Below, piece by piece: positions 34,013 through 43,646 of a stretch of 64,000 bases of DNA (position 1 is the first letter of the stretch; the number at the start of each line of letters is the position of its first letter). The position numbers and the translations under genes are program-made. The notes beneath the pieces are model-generated. The model was not told the DNA's origin, searched no databases, and saw nothing but the letters and a program-made list of their open reading frames with translations. The DNA comes from Acidobacteriaceae bacterium. Lineage in GTDB: Bacteria > Acidobacteriota > Terriglobia > Bryobacterales > Bryobacteraceae. The stretch spans positions 1-64,000 of the forward strand of contig JAFAYL010000048.1 of assembly GCA_019240405.1 (NCBI GenBank). The letters run 5' to 3'.

Positions 34013-36508
34013 CTATTCGATTCGTAAGGTCATTATGGGATCGACACGGGTGGCGCGACGCGCCGGAATGTAGCAGGCCGCAAGCGCCACGATTACGAGC
34101 ATTGCAGCGGCCATTCCGAGGGCCAGTGGATCGGTTGACCTCACGCCAAAGAGCAAGCTGGCCATAAACCGGGTAAGCGCTAGCGCGGCAACCAGTCCGA
34201 GTGTCAGACCGAGCGCGGCGAGGCGGCCGCCTTCGATGAACACTTGTTTAAAGACATCTTCAGGCAACGCTCCGAGCGCCAGGCGAATACCGAATTCACG
34301 CGTGCGCTGAGTCACGGCATAGGCCATCACCCCATACACACCAACCGCTGATAGCAACAGTGCCAGGGTCGCAAACGCAACCAGAAGGAAGAGATTCAAC
34401 CGGGGCTGGGCGACGGAGCTCGAAACAAGCTGATCCATGGTGGCGACGTTGTAGAGCGGGAGTTCCTTATCGAGTGCCGAGACCTGCTCGCGGATGGCGC
34501 TGGTCATGCTGGCCGGGTCGAGCGAAGTGCGCACAGCGAGGGTCATATCGCGAGGCGAATAGACCCCGTATAGCGGCTGCCCGTGGGGACAGTAGAGCTG
34601 CTCCCGCCCTTCGCGGTCCAACCCATAGTGCTTCACGTGCCCCACCACGCCCACAATCGTGCGCCAGCGGGGCGCCAATGGCTGAACGTTGGGTATAACA
34701 TCGAGCGCCACGTGCTTGCCGATGGCATCTCCATGAGGCCAGAAGCGCTGCGCGAAATTTTCATCCACCACGACAACAAGTGGCGCACGCGCGTCGTCAC
34801 TTTCATTCAGCAACCTGCCCCGAACGAGCGGAATCTGCAGGGTCTGAAAGTAGCCAGCCGTGGTCGCGCGCTGATCAATCTCCATGTACGGCAAATTGCG
34901 CAATGCTGGAAGTCTTTGGATATCTGGAATTGAGGTGTTTTCAAAGAATACCGAGCCGGAATTATACGAGTCCGTGAGCGGCATTTGTGAAATGGCGCCG
35001 GCCGACTGGATTCCGGGGAGGCTGCCTATGCGGGCCATCAGCTCCGTGTAGAAGTGCCGAACCGGCGGCCCGTCCGGATAGGTCTTTTCGGGCAGCGAAA
35101 GCTCCAATGTGAGCAAGCGTTTTGTCTGGAAACCCGGAGAAACGTCAAGCAATCGGTTAAAGCTTCGAATCAAGAGGCCCGCGCCAACTAGCAGCAGCAC
35201 TGCCATAGCAAGCTCTGAAACGACAAGCAGCGCGCGCACACGTCGGCTTCCTTCCGAGGCCGACATACCGCGGCCTGCTTCGTTGAGCGTTTCGCGCAAA
35301 TCGGTGCGTGCCATGTGCCAGACTGGCGCCAGACCGAAGAACAGACCTGTGAGCAGGGAAATACCGAACGTGAACGCAAGCACCTGAGGGTCGATAGATA
35401 CTTCGTCCATACGCGGTATATTCGACGGAACAATCGTGAGGATCGCTTTGATACCACAAAAAGCGAGCACCAGTCCCAGCAGGCCACCCGACACAGCCAG
35501 AATCAAACTCTCGGTCAGCAATTGCCGCGCGAGCCGGCCGCGCCCGGCGCCGAGCGCAGCACGGAGGGCAAGCTCCTTCCCTCGTGAAGAAGCATTGGCG
35601 AGCAGAAGGTTTGCAACGTTAACGCAGGCAATGAGAAGCACGAATGCGACGGCCCCCAGGAGCACATACAGGGCCGGACGAAGCCGAGCCACTATTTGCT
35701 GTTTCACCGGTACCATGTACATGCCGAAATTCTTCTCGTCCCGTCCGTAATTACTGGGATACGCCCGCCGAAGATCGCTGGCGATGTCGCGGAGCGCTGT
35801 CGCGGCCTGCAAGAAGTTCACGCCCGGCTTCAAACGCGCGATGACCTGCAGGTAATGCGAGCCACGGTCTTGCGGTCTCATGCGATCGAGCCCAAGCGGA
35901 AGCCACAGATCCTGTTTGGCGCCGAATGAAAACTGCTTTGGCAGAACGCCCGCCACTAAGTACTTCTCGCCATCGAGGCGAATCGATTTGCCTACAACAC
36001 TCGGATCAGCCCCAAATTGCGCTTGCCAAAGCGCGTAGCTCAGGAGCACAAAATGGGAGTTGCCGGGCTGGTCCTCGTCGGCCCTGAAGCTGCGGCCAAG
36101 GACGGGCGCAACGCCAAGCAGCGGAAGTACGCTCGCCGTGACGCTGGCTGACTTAACCCGTACAGGTCGTGCATTCGCTAACGTAAGGTTCGCTGTGCCC
36201 CCAAAACTACATGCCGCAATCTGAGAGAACACTTCGTTGTGATTGAGTAAGTCCCAGTATTCGGGTTCGGAGATCCAGTTCTGCGGGATGCCGTCCTTCT
36301 CGAACTTGCCCCAAATATCGACGAGCGAATTAGAATCTTGGTACGCAAGTGGGCGCAGAAGGACCGCGTTGACTACACTGAAAATAGCCGTGTTAGCGCC
36401 GATCCCCAGCCCTAGCGTGAGCACCGCGACCGCCGTGAAAGCCGGCGCCTTCGCGAGCATTCGTAGCCCCCATCGAAAGTCCTGCCATAGCGTTTGCATA
36501 ATTTGCAT
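34013..36508 (-). CDS. ADOP-type (MacB-like) ABC transporter permease
   Basis: An 831-residue permease starting MQIMQTLWQDFRWGLRMLAKAPAF. I chose this ATG because GAGG lies about 8 bases upstream and the family starts here; the frame is open to 36904 but the extension does not resemble any domain. Layout as in the other ADOP: first helix with LGLGIGANTAIFSVVNAVLL, MacB periplasmic domain, three FtsX helices (about 285-425), second periplasmic domain and final FtsX helices. No ATPase gene is adjacent. It is divergent from the alpha/beta hydrolase gene. Confidence 0.93.
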   Translation of the reverse strand: MQIMQTLWQDFRWGLRMLAKAPAFTAVAVLTLGLGIGANTAIFSVVNAVLLRPLAYQDSNSLVDIWGKFEKDGIPQNWISEPEYWDLLNHNEVFSQIAACSFGGTANLTLANARPVRVKSASVTASVLPLLGVAPVLGRSFRADEDQPGNSHFVLLSYALWQAQFGADPSVVGKSIRLDGEKYLVAGVLPKQFSFGAKQDLWLPLGLDRMRPQDRGSHYLQVIARLKPGVNFLQAATALRDIASDLRRAYPSNYGRDEKNFGMYMVPVKQQIVARLRPALYVLLGAVAFVLLIACVNVANLLLANASSRGKELALRAALGAGRGRLARQLLTESLILAVSGGLLGLVLAFCGIKAILTIVPSNIPRMDEVSIDPQVLAFTFGISLLTGLFFGLAPVWHMARTDLRETLNEAGRGMSASEGSRRVRALLVVSELAMAVLLLVGAGLLIRSFNRLLDVSPGFQTKRLLTLELSLPEKTYPDGPPVRHFYTELMARIGSLPGIQSAGAISQMPLTDSYNSGSVFFENTSIPDIQRLPALRNLPYMEIDQRATTAGYFQTLQIPLVRGRLLNESDDARAPLVVVVDENFAQRFWPHGDAIGKHVALDVIPNVQPLAPRWRTIVGVVGHVKHYGLDREGREQLYCPHGQPLYGVYSPRDMTLAVRTSLDPASMTSAIREQVSALDKELPLYNVATMDQLVSSSVAQPRLNLFLLVAFATLALLLSAVGVYGVMAYAVTQRTREFGIRLALGALPEDVFKQVFIEGGRLAALGLTLGLVAALALTRFMASLLFGVRSTDPLALGMAAAMLVIVALAACYIPARRATRVDPIMTLRIE

Positions 36509-36752
36509 AATAAGACCTCGAAGGCGCCACCAAGTGCAGATGTCGTTCCAAACTCGGTTAGGCAGCAGTCTCTGTAGATATGTCCGCAAGTCAATCAGTC
36601 GGCCGCAGGTGTCTCGGAATCGTCCGGTTGCGGAAAAAATCGTCCCGCAATCGGACAACGGGCGGCGCATAGAGCCTTGAGCACCGTTTGTTCTGTCATA
36701 CCGATGTCGAAAGAGCGCTTGGCCCCTCGGTTGCCTGCTGAAGTCAATCAGG

Positions 36753-37799
36753 ATGCGAGTTCCTGTCTGTTTCACCGCCGCCGTGGTATTCGGTGTGTGC
36801 GCCGGTTGCTCCCGTTCCGCTTCCCAAGCGGCGGTACAACAGGAACCAGTAACATTCTCCAGCGGCGACGCGACACTCGCGGGCACACTCTTTCTTCCCG
36901 GCACGCCAGGAAAACATCCCGCGGTCGTCCTCTTTCATGGATCCGGTCCGCAAGCGCGCGACTCGGCCAGAGCGGAATGGTTCGCCGGTTGGGGCGTAGC
37001 AGCTCTGGCATACGATAAGCGTGGCGTGGGCGAATCGACGGGTGACTTCCGAACGATTCCGTTTCAGGATCTGGTTGACGATGGCATAGCCGGAATCGAT
37101 TTTCTCAAATCGCGGACTGACATCGATGCCCTGCATATTGGCGTCTGGGGCCTAAGCCAAGGCGGATGGCTTGGGCCGCTGGCCGCTTCTCGATGCAGGG
37201 ATGTCGCTTTTGTAATCGCGGTCTCCGGTCCGGGGGTGACTCCGGGCGAGCAGATGGTCTTCTACTACGAGAACGAACTTCGTGCGAGGGGATTCTCGGA
37301 CCGCGAGATTGAAGAGGCGAGCGCGTTACGAAGAAAGGTATGGAACTACCTGGCTACCGGCTTAGGCTACGACCAGGCCAAGTCCGCGATCCGGCGCGCG
37401 AGGGCCAAGCGTTGGTATGCCAGCTTGATTGCCCAGCGTGACCACTTGATCGCGAGCTTCGACCACGCTGAAGCAGCCAAGGATGACGATTGGTATAAGA
37501 CCGAAATGAACTACGATCCGGTTGCCGCCTTGCGCAAACTCAAAGTGCCGGCGCTTTTCCTGTTCGGCAGTGACGATGAGCTCGTGCCGGTACCCAAAAG
37601 CGTGGAGATCATCCGCCGAACACTGACGGCGACCGGCCACTCCGATTTCACAATCAAGATCTTCCCCGGCGCCGACCATGGACTGTACCTGCGGGCTGCC
37701 ACAGGATCGATCCGATTGGCACCCGGCTATGAGGAAACGATGAAAGAGTGGGTGTTGAAGCGCGTACAGTCGACGGACGTCTCGTCGGGTCTCTATTGA
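36753..37799 (+). CDS. Exported alpha/beta hydrolase, likely lipoprotein
   Basis: A 348-residue hydrolase. The N-terminus MRVPVCFTAAVVFGVCAGCS has a lipobox (VCAGC), so it is probably anchored in the membrane. The catalytic serine lies in WGLSQGGWLG, the acid in LFGSDDELVPVP and the histidine in PGADHGLYL. The oxyanion-loop motif LFHGSGPQAR is typical of dienelactone-hydrolase/acyl-peptide-hydrolase-like enzymes. Substrate unknown. Confidence 0.9.
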   Translation: MRVPVCFTAAVVFGVCAGCSRSASQAAVQQEPVTFSSGDATLAGTLFLPGTPGKHPAVVLFHGSGPQARDSARAEWFAGWGVAALAYDKRGVGESTGDFRTIPFQDLVDDGIAGIDFLKSRTDIDALHIGVWGLSQGGWLGPLAASRCRDVAFVIAVSGPGVTPGEQMVFYYENELRARGFSDREIEEASALRRKVWNYLATGLGYDQAKSAIRRARAKRWYASLIAQRDHLIASFDHAEAAKDDDWYKTEMNYDPVAALRKLKVPALFLFGSDDELVPVPKSVEIIRRTLTATGHSDFTIKIFPGADHGLYLRAATGSIRLAPGYEETMKEWVLKRVQSTDVSSGLY

Positions 37800-37935
37800 G
37801 AGGTGAAATACCTTCTCTACTCTGTGACACTAGTCCGGGCAGCCTCTGCGGCTTTCGGACGAGTAACGCGCGTTTCGTCGAGGTGACTTGTTCCGGGCGG
37901 TTGGTCGGCCATCCGGAAACAAATTTTATCGCACC

Positions 37936-39291
37936 CTACGCCAACGCCGCTTCCAACGTCCGCGCAGCCTGCAGCAGCTTCGGCTCGCTAAAAGGCGCGC
38001 TGATGAGCTGCAATCCAACCGGCAGACCGCTCGGTGTCCTTCCGCATGGCATCGATAGTGCCGGTTCCCCCAAGAAGTTCAACCCTCTCACAAGACGCGT
38101 CGATGCAATCCGCGTATCCTCCGGCTCCTGCCCAATCCGCACCGAGTTCTCGGTGAGCAGCGGCGCAGTTATGGGCGTCGTTGGTGTGACCAGCACATCG
38201 ATCTCCTTCCAGAGCGCATCGAAATCACGCCGGAACAGTGTTCGGATGCGCTGCGCATTCACGTACTCGTGCCCCGCGATCAGTTTGCCTTGCTGAATCA
38301 GATTCCAGACATCTTCCCCGAACAAAGCCGGATCGCTGTGGTGTGCGTACAACGCAGTCGCTTCGGAAAGCTGAATAATGCGCGCCGCTGTGTTGACCTC
38401 ATGCATGTCGGGAATGCGCAGCTCAGATAACGCAGCCCCCTGCCGCTTCATTTCCGAAATGCTGGACTGAACCGCGCGAGCTATCTCCTCATCCACTCGC
38501 TCAAAATAGAAATTTTTCGGAATCCCAACTCGCACTCCCTTGAGATTGCCCAACGCCGGAAGATTGAAATCGGGAACCGGAACCTTCGCCGAACTCGGAT
38601 CGAACGGATCATGACCGGCAATCTCGTTCATCGCCAGAGCGCAATCTTCCACACACGATGCAAGCGGCCCGACATGATCGAGGCCAAAAGCAAGCGGCAG
38701 GACACCATAACGGCTCACGCGTCCGTACGTCGGCTTCAAACCGGTCACGCCGCAAAACGAAGCGGGAATCCGAATGGATCCGCCTGTATCCGTCCCGAGA
38801 GCCACTGGCAAAAAACCTGCCGCAATGAGCACCGCAGATCCGCCACTCGAGCCGCCTGCGATCCGGCTCGTGTCGCGCGGATTCAGCACAAAACCATAAT
38901 GTGGATTCTTTGAGGTCGTCCCGTAAGCGAGCTCGTGCAGATTCGCTTTGCCGATCGAAATCGCGCCCGCAGCCTTTAGCCTCTCAACCACCGTCGCATC
39001 GTACTTTGGAATGAAATCACGAAAGACAAGCGAGCCTCCGGTCGTCCGAATCCCGCGCGTATAGAAAAGATCTTTATGCGCCGTGGGAATCCCGTGAAAT
39101 GGCCCGCGATCAATCCCGGCCGCCAGCTCCTCGTCGCGTTCCCGCGCTTCTTTGAGAGCGTCTTCCTCAGTAAACGTGATGAGCGCGCGCAGCTCCTCGC
39201 GGCTCTTGACATTCGCGACCGTCTTCTGCACCAGCTCCACACACGAGAGTTTTCTTGCGCGAAGCAGCCAGCCAATTTCTCTGACCGTCAT
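37936..39291 (-). CDS. Amidase-signature-family enzyme (GatA/AtzE-like)
   Basis: A 451-residue amidase-signature protein with the Ser-cisSer-Lys triad: K73 (THKDLF-type, here AHKDLFYTRG), S148 in GGSSGGSA and S172 in GTDTGGSIRIPAS. The C-terminal part is intact (LPVGLQLISAPFSEPKLLQ). Length and helix content match GatA, AtzE and other single-domain amidases. A 58-codon gene overlaps its start by four bases; small GatC-like or AtzG-like partners occupy that position in amidotransferase and AtzE systems. A GatB gene is not present nearby, so tRNA amidation is less likely than hydrolysis of a small amide. A 3' fragment of this gene recurs at 23659. Confidence 0.92.
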   Translation of the reverse strand: MTVREIGWLLRARKLSCVELVQKTVANVKSREELRALITFTEEDALKEARERDEELAAGIDRGPFHGIPTAHKDLFYTRGIRTTGGSLVFRDFIPKYDATVVERLKAAGAISIGKANLHELAYGTTSKNPHYGFVLNPRDTSRIAGGSSGGSAVLIAAGFLPVALGTDTGGSIRIPASFCGVTGLKPTYGRVSRYGVLPLAFGLDHVGPLASCVEDCALAMNEIAGHDPFDPSSAKVPVPDFNLPALGNLKGVRVGIPKNFYFERVDEEIARAVQSSISEMKRQGAALSELRIPDMHEVNTAARIIQLSEATALYAHHSDPALFGEDVWNLIQQGKLIAGHEYVNAQRIRTLFRRDFDALWKEIDVLVTPTTPITAPLLTENSVRIGQEPEDTRIASTRLVRGLNFLGEPALSMPCGRTPSGLPVGLQLISAPFSEPKLLQAARTLEAALA

Positions 39292-39464
39292 TCCGAATGT
39301 TCCGCTCTGCCTGAATCGGAGCTGCCCGTATCAAGCAAATACATGTCCGCCGGCTGCACGTCCGGCGTAAGCCGCTCCGCAAGCGTCGCAAATCTCTCGC
39401 GGAGAGCTCTGACGATTTCTCGATTTTCTGGACTGCTCGCCGGAACCTGCTCAGAATCGTTCAT
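39288..39464 (-). CDS. Small GatC/AtzG-like candidate partner of the amidase
   Basis: A 58-residue protein, MNDSEQVPASSPENREIVRALRERFATLAERLTPDVQPADMYLLDTGSSDSGRAEHSE in translation (described as a helix RALRERFATLAERL, then a conserved-looking PDVQPADMYLLD). Its TGA overlaps the amidase ATG in ATGA, which implies coupled translation. Short helix-plus-tail proteins that wrap an amidase (GatC, AtzG) have the same size and position. No sequence family was recognised, so the partner role is inferred from context. It is divergent from the S9 peptidase gene, whose start is 61 bases away. Confidence 0.62.
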   Translation of the reverse strand: MNDSEQVPASSPENREIVRALRERFATLAERLTPDVQPADMYLLDTGSSDSGRAEHSE

Positions 39465-39525
39465 CGCCGTGAATCGTGAGCGGAATCGCGAATTGCGTTA
39501 TCATGAGGCGATTCTCAAAACTTGT

Positions 39526-42186
39526 ATGCGACCCTTTGTTCGATCTGCCCTTGCGTTCATTCTATGCGCCAGCCTGAAGGCAGCGCTGCCGCCACTGATC
39601 GATCGAGATCTCTTCTTTGGAGAGATCGAAATCAGCGGAGCTCAAATCTCCCCCGACGGCCAGTACATCTCCTTTCTCAAGCCGTACAAAGGCACTCGGA
39701 ACATCTGGGTGAAGAAAGCCAGTGAGCCGTTCTCGGCCGCCAAGCCCATGACCAACGAGACCAAGCGGCCGATTCGCGCCTACTTCTGGAGCCGGGATGC
39801 TCGATTTCTGCTGTATGCGCAGGATCAAGGCGGTGACGAAAACTTCAATATTTTTGTAGTCGATCCGAAGGCTTCCCCAAGTGCGGGAGCTGATGTTCCG
39901 CCCGCCCGCAACATCACCGAAGCAAAAGGCGCGCGCGCGTTTATCTACGATCTCCCGAAAAACGATCCCGACACAATCTACGCCGGCCTGAACGATCGCG
40001 ATAAAGCGTGGCCTGATTTATACAAACTCAAGATCTCAAACGGCGAGCGCACGCTCTTGCGGAAGAACACGGATCGCATCGCAAGCTGGACATTCGATAA
40101 CAAAGGCGTGTTACGGCTCGCTGAGCGCACAACCGACAAGGGCGACACCGAAATCCTCCGCGTCGATGCCGATAAGTTCACCACAATCTATTCGTGCGAT
40201 GTTTTCGAAACATGTGATCCCGTTCACTTCGATGCGGCGAATACCAAGACTTACTTAATAACGAACAAGGGGCCTGATCTCGACCTTGCTGAGTTGGGCA
40301 TTCTGGATCCCGCAAGCGGCGCCGTAACGGCTGTCGAGAGTGATCCACTAAAGCGCGTGGACATTCAAGAGGCGATTTTTTCCGATCTGTCCGATCGCCT
40401 TGTCGGAACCATCTACGTAGATGACCGCCCGCGCATCTACTGGAAAGACTCCACGTTCGAAGCCGATTACACTTGGGTTCGCAGCAAGCTGCCGGGCAGG
40501 GAAGTCGCTTTCGGTTCGCACAGCAAAGATGAAAAGCTATGGATCATTGCGGCGCACAGTGACACCGAACCAGGCGAGACGTATCTCTACGATCGCCGAG
40601 CCAAAACTCTGGCTCTGCAGTTTCGCATTCGCGAAAAGTTACCCCGCGAGTCGCTCGCATCCATGCAGAGCATCCGCTACAAGTCTTCCGACGGTCTCGA
40701 AATTCCCGCTTACCTCACCATTCCGAAGGGAGTCGAAGCGAAAAATCTGCCCTTGATCGTCTTTCCGCACGGCGGCCCGTGGGCGCGAGATGCATGGGGA
40801 TACGATACCTTCCCTCAATTCTTGGCCAATCGTGGATATGCAGTGCTGCAGCCGAATTTCCGCGGCTCGACCGGATACGGCAAGAAATTCCTCAATGGAG
40901 GAAACGGTGAGTGGGGACGCAAGATGCAGGACGACCTAACCTGGGGTGTGAAATATTTGGTTGCGCAAGGCACCGTCAACCCCAAGCGCGTCGGCATCGC
41001 TGGCGGTTCCTATGGCGGTTACGCAACGCTGGCCGGAGTCGCTTTCACACCGGACGTGTACGCAGCCGCCGTCTCAATCGTCGGCCCTTCCAATCTAATC
41101 ACGCTGCTCGGCTCCATTCCGCCATACTGGGAAGCCGGACGAAAAATGATGTACTCGCGCATGGCTGATCCCGATACGCCCCAAGGGAAAAAATTGCTCG
41201 AAGAGGAATCGCCGCTTAGTTCAGCCGCAAAAATCAAAACGCCATTGATGGTCGTCCAAGGCGCGAACGACCCACGTGTGAACAAGCGCGAGTCGGATCA
41301 GATCGTCGTCGCCTTGCGGGATCGAGGCATCTCGGTCGTGTACCTGGTTGCGCCCGACGAGGGACACGGGTTCGCCAGACCGATTAACAATCTCGCGATG
41401 GTCACCGAGATGGAGCGCTTTCTTGCGCAACACCTCGATGCTAGGTTCCAGGAATCCGCTCCGCCGGACGTTGCGGCGCGTCTCAAAGAGATCACCGTGG
41501 ATCCGAAGACCGTCACCCTCTCTGCCAAACTCGATCCCTCCAAGGTGGGCGCGCCGGCTCCCGCTCAGGATCTGACACCCGGAGTGAGCAAATATAAAGC
41601 GACTATCGATGCGAATGGTCAATCCGTTCCTTTGGAGCTCACCAGCGAAGTCAAAGACGATTCAGGATCGTGGTCTGCCACGGATGCGATGCAGACCCCA
41701 ATGGGACTCATCAGCGATACCGTTACGCTCGAGAAACGCACTCTTGTTCCGCGGCACCGTCACGTCACCCAGGGGCCGATAACCATAGACGTGGATTACG
41801 CGGCAGGCAAGGCAAGCGGAACCATGACCATGAACGGCCAGCCAAAGCCGATACAAGCCGACCTCGGTGGTCCGCTGTTCGCCGACTCCGCAGGGTCAAT
41901 GGAGTCCATCGCCAGCCTCCCGCTCGCAGACGGGTATCACACAACCTTTCGTAATTTCGATTTGCAGAGCCAAAAACCGAAGGTGATGGAACTAACCGTA
42001 TCCGACAGCGAAAGCGTGACCGTTCCGGCTGGTACTTTCCAGGCCTATAAAGTCGATATCACCTCGACCGATGGCGGCGAGAAGATGACTATGTGGGTCG
42101 CGAAGGCGCCGAAGAAAACCGTTAAGTATCAGGCGGTGATGCCCGAAATGGGCGGCGCAACCCTCACGGCGGAGCTGCTGCCGTAA
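39526..42186 (+). CDS. Secreted S9-family peptidase with an extra C-terminal beta domain
   Basis: An 886-residue peptidase. A signal peptide (MRPFVRSALAFILCASLKAAL) leads to a beta-propeller (about 30-380) and an alpha/beta hydrolase domain (about 385-640) with S495 in AGGSYGGYA, D582 in GANDPRV and H614 in EGHGFA. Prolyl-oligopeptidase-like enzymes end near residue 660; here about 225 residues follow, beta-rich and with a DUF3108-like character (LTPGVSKYKATIDANGQ; GYHTTFRNFDLQS; VTVPAGTFQAYKVDIT). I chose the ATG at 39526 because the signal peptide starts there; the frame stays open to 39076. Confidence 0.9.
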   Translation: MRPFVRSALAFILCASLKAALPPLIDRDLFFGEIEISGAQISPDGQYISFLKPYKGTRNIWVKKASEPFSAAKPMTNETKRPIRAYFWSRDARFLLYAQDQGGDENFNIFVVDPKASPSAGADVPPARNITEAKGARAFIYDLPKNDPDTIYAGLNDRDKAWPDLYKLKISNGERTLLRKNTDRIASWTFDNKGVLRLAERTTDKGDTEILRVDADKFTTIYSCDVFETCDPVHFDAANTKTYLITNKGPDLDLAELGILDPASGAVTAVESDPLKRVDIQEAIFSDLSDRLVGTIYVDDRPRIYWKDSTFEADYTWVRSKLPGREVAFGSHSKDEKLWIIAAHSDTEPGETYLYDRRAKTLALQFRIREKLPRESLASMQSIRYKSSDGLEIPAYLTIPKGVEAKNLPLIVFPHGGPWARDAWGYDTFPQFLANRGYAVLQPNFRGSTGYGKKFLNGGNGEWGRKMQDDLTWGVKYLVAQGTVNPKRVGIAGGSYGGYATLAGVAFTPDVYAAAVSIVGPSNLITLLGSIPPYWEAGRKMMYSRMADPDTPQGKKLLEEESPLSSAAKIKTPLMVVQGANDPRVNKRESDQIVVALRDRGISVVYLVAPDEGHGFARPINNLAMVTEMERFLAQHLDARFQESAPPDVAARLKEITVDPKTVTLSAKLDPSKVGAPAPAQDLTPGVSKYKATIDANGQSVPLELTSEVKDDSGSWSATDAMQTPMGLISDTVTLEKRTLVPRHRHVTQGPITIDVDYAAGKASGTMTMNGQPKPIQADLGGPLFADSAGSMESIASLPLADGYHTTFRNFDLQSQKPKVMELTVSDSESVTVPAGTFQAYKVDITSTDGGEKMTMWVAKAPKKTVKYQAVMPEMGGATLTAELLP

Positions 42187-42224
42187 CGCGCTCTCAGCGA
42201 AGCGAAGGCACGACGCGCCAGATT

Positions 42225-43244
42225 CTACTTCCCGAATAGTGACTTGAAATCGGGAAGAAAAAGCAGGCCGTGAGGCCCATTCACATCGGTTATGAACGGT
42301 GTCACAGTTCCAGTGTCCAAGTCGACGTTTCCGACGGTGTTGAGACTTCCGACGGAAGCATAGAGCGAGGACGGAAGAAGGTTCGATACTTCAATCTTTA
42401 ATACCCGATTGTTGTTGGTGTCGGAAAGGAAAAACGTCCCCTTGGGCGTGAGCGTCCAGACCGCATCATCCAATCCTGACACCGCAGCGCCGGTCGAATC
42501 GATGAGCTGGAGAAAACTTACGGACTGCGCGGGTGTTCCGGGCGCTTGTACAAAAATTAATTGTCCGTCGTCGCCGCTCGTGAGCATAAGTCCGAATGGG
42601 GTTGTGCTCAGAGAGTCTGGATCGTTTTGAGTTGTCGCCTGTTTGGCGACTCCGGTCGCGAGATTAAACCCAAGCGCGCCCTTCTGCAGAACGCAGGAAA
42701 GGCGCAGCGGCGAATCAAGATTGTCGAGCCTTTGAATTGTGTCGTCGCCTGGGCCCGTCGGATTCGTGTAGCTTAAATAAATCTTTCCATTCAAGAAGGC
42801 TACATCGTCATATCCGCGGGTCGAGCTCTTCACCGCGTAGGACAACGGAGACCCTGAAATAATCCCCGTTTCCGGGTCAATCAGCGTGAGCGTCGAGTTC
42901 CCATCCTGATTCTGCAACGCCCAAATAATGCCCGTTTCAGGATCGAATTTCAAGCCGTCCACGTTCCCGCGGATGGAGAAAGTTTTCAACACCTTCCCTG
43001 TTCGGTCATATTTCACAACTGTGCTGCTCCCCTTAAGCCCGGTCGAATCGGCTCCGTTTCCGTAGCTCACCCATATCGATCCATTCGCGATGGTGATCGA
43101 ATCCGGCGCCGTCGCGTTTATCGCTTTGCCCGATGCGAAGACCGATACTTTGTCCACCGTCGCTGAGCTCGCTAAGGCGATTGTCAGCAACGGCAAACCG
43201 AGCACGGAAATGAAGGTTCCTAGCCTTGGGGTCCTGATTTTCAT
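42225..43244 (-). CDS. Secreted NHL/SMP-30-like beta-propeller protein
   Basis: A 339-residue protein with signal peptide (MKIRTPRLGTFISVLGLPLLTIALASS). The rest is a beta-propeller: repeated blocks such as DSITIANGSIWVSYG, VDGLKFDPETGIIWAL, YDDVAFLNGKIYLSY, LDDAVWTLTPKGTFFLSDT, NGPHGLLFLPD. I chose the ATG at 43244 because GGGAG is 6 bases upstream; the frame opens upstream at 43439 in a segment that overlaps the acyl-CoA dehydrogenase relic. Ligand unknown; similar proteins are predicted to bind sugars or gluconolactone-like compounds. Confidence 0.8.
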   Translation of the reverse strand: MKIRTPRLGTFISVLGLPLLTIALASSATVDKVSVFASGKAINATAPDSITIANGSIWVSYGNGADSTGLKGSSTVVKYDRTGKVLKTFSIRGNVDGLKFDPETGIIWALQNQDGNSTLTLIDPETGIISGSPLSYAVKSSTRGYDDVAFLNGKIYLSYTNPTGPGDDTIQRLDNLDSPLRLSCVLQKGALGFNLATGVAKQATTQNDPDSLSTTPFGLMLTSGDDGQLIFVQAPGTPAQSVSFLQLIDSTGAAVSGLDDAVWTLTPKGTFFLSDTNNNRVLKIEVSNLLPSSLYASVGSLNTVGNVDLDTGTVTPFITDVNGPHGLLFLPDFKSLFGK

Positions 43245-43359
43245 ATATCTCCCTTTCGCCCTGGAGGGCACCTCGAAGCTAACACCGGCACGTGACACCA
43301 AGATGACAGAATCGCTAAAGCTGGTTTCCTTCACGCGGAAAACGGTCGAGCAGCATATT

Positions 43360-43475
43360 CGCGCCCGAGCTATTATGGTCGCGTTATGGCGCAAATCGCG
43401 GAACACGCTCGTAACCAACGCCGTCGAGCGCTGGGCCACTCCCGATCAGAAGCGAAGGTATCTTGGGCAGCTTGC
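43360..43475 (+). pseudogene. Acyl-CoA dehydrogenase 5' relic with internal deletion
   Basis: The sequence GAGCTATTATGGTCGCGTTA followed by TGGCGCAAATCGCGGAAC matches the start region of the acyl-CoA dehydrogenase gene (46692-46731), then jumps at a shared GAAC to sequence equivalent to 47017-47080 (encoding NTLVTNAIERWANTDQKRKYLGQLAT). About 285 bases are missing between. It ends abruptly after about 115 bases. Confidence 0.9.
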
Positions 43476-43646
43476 AACGAACAGCAGCGGAATGGGCCGC
43501 CCGAGGCGCCTGCGATTTGTTGACCGAACCCCGCACTCATCTCATGGGCCTTTGCGCCGTTCTTGCGTAGGCCGGGCTGATCCAAAATCTGTAAGAAGGG
43601 TTTGATATTTTTGGGCTTAATTTTAGAATTGGAGCATCTGTTAGAA

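Noticed and set aside
36509-36904. Long N-terminal extension of the second ADOP permease
   Set aside because: It resembles no domain, and a good ribosome site sits before the internal ATG at 36508.
39076-39525. 150-codon extension of the S9 peptidase
   Set aside because: It is antisense to the amidase and the small gene; the signal peptide begins at 39526.
43465-43485. TGCAACGAACAG shared by the acyl-CoA dehydrogenase relic and the edge of rhodanese copy 2
   Set aside because: The intact dehydrogenase gene has the same bases with one change (CGAAAAG), so the match is explained by coding sequence and one mutation.
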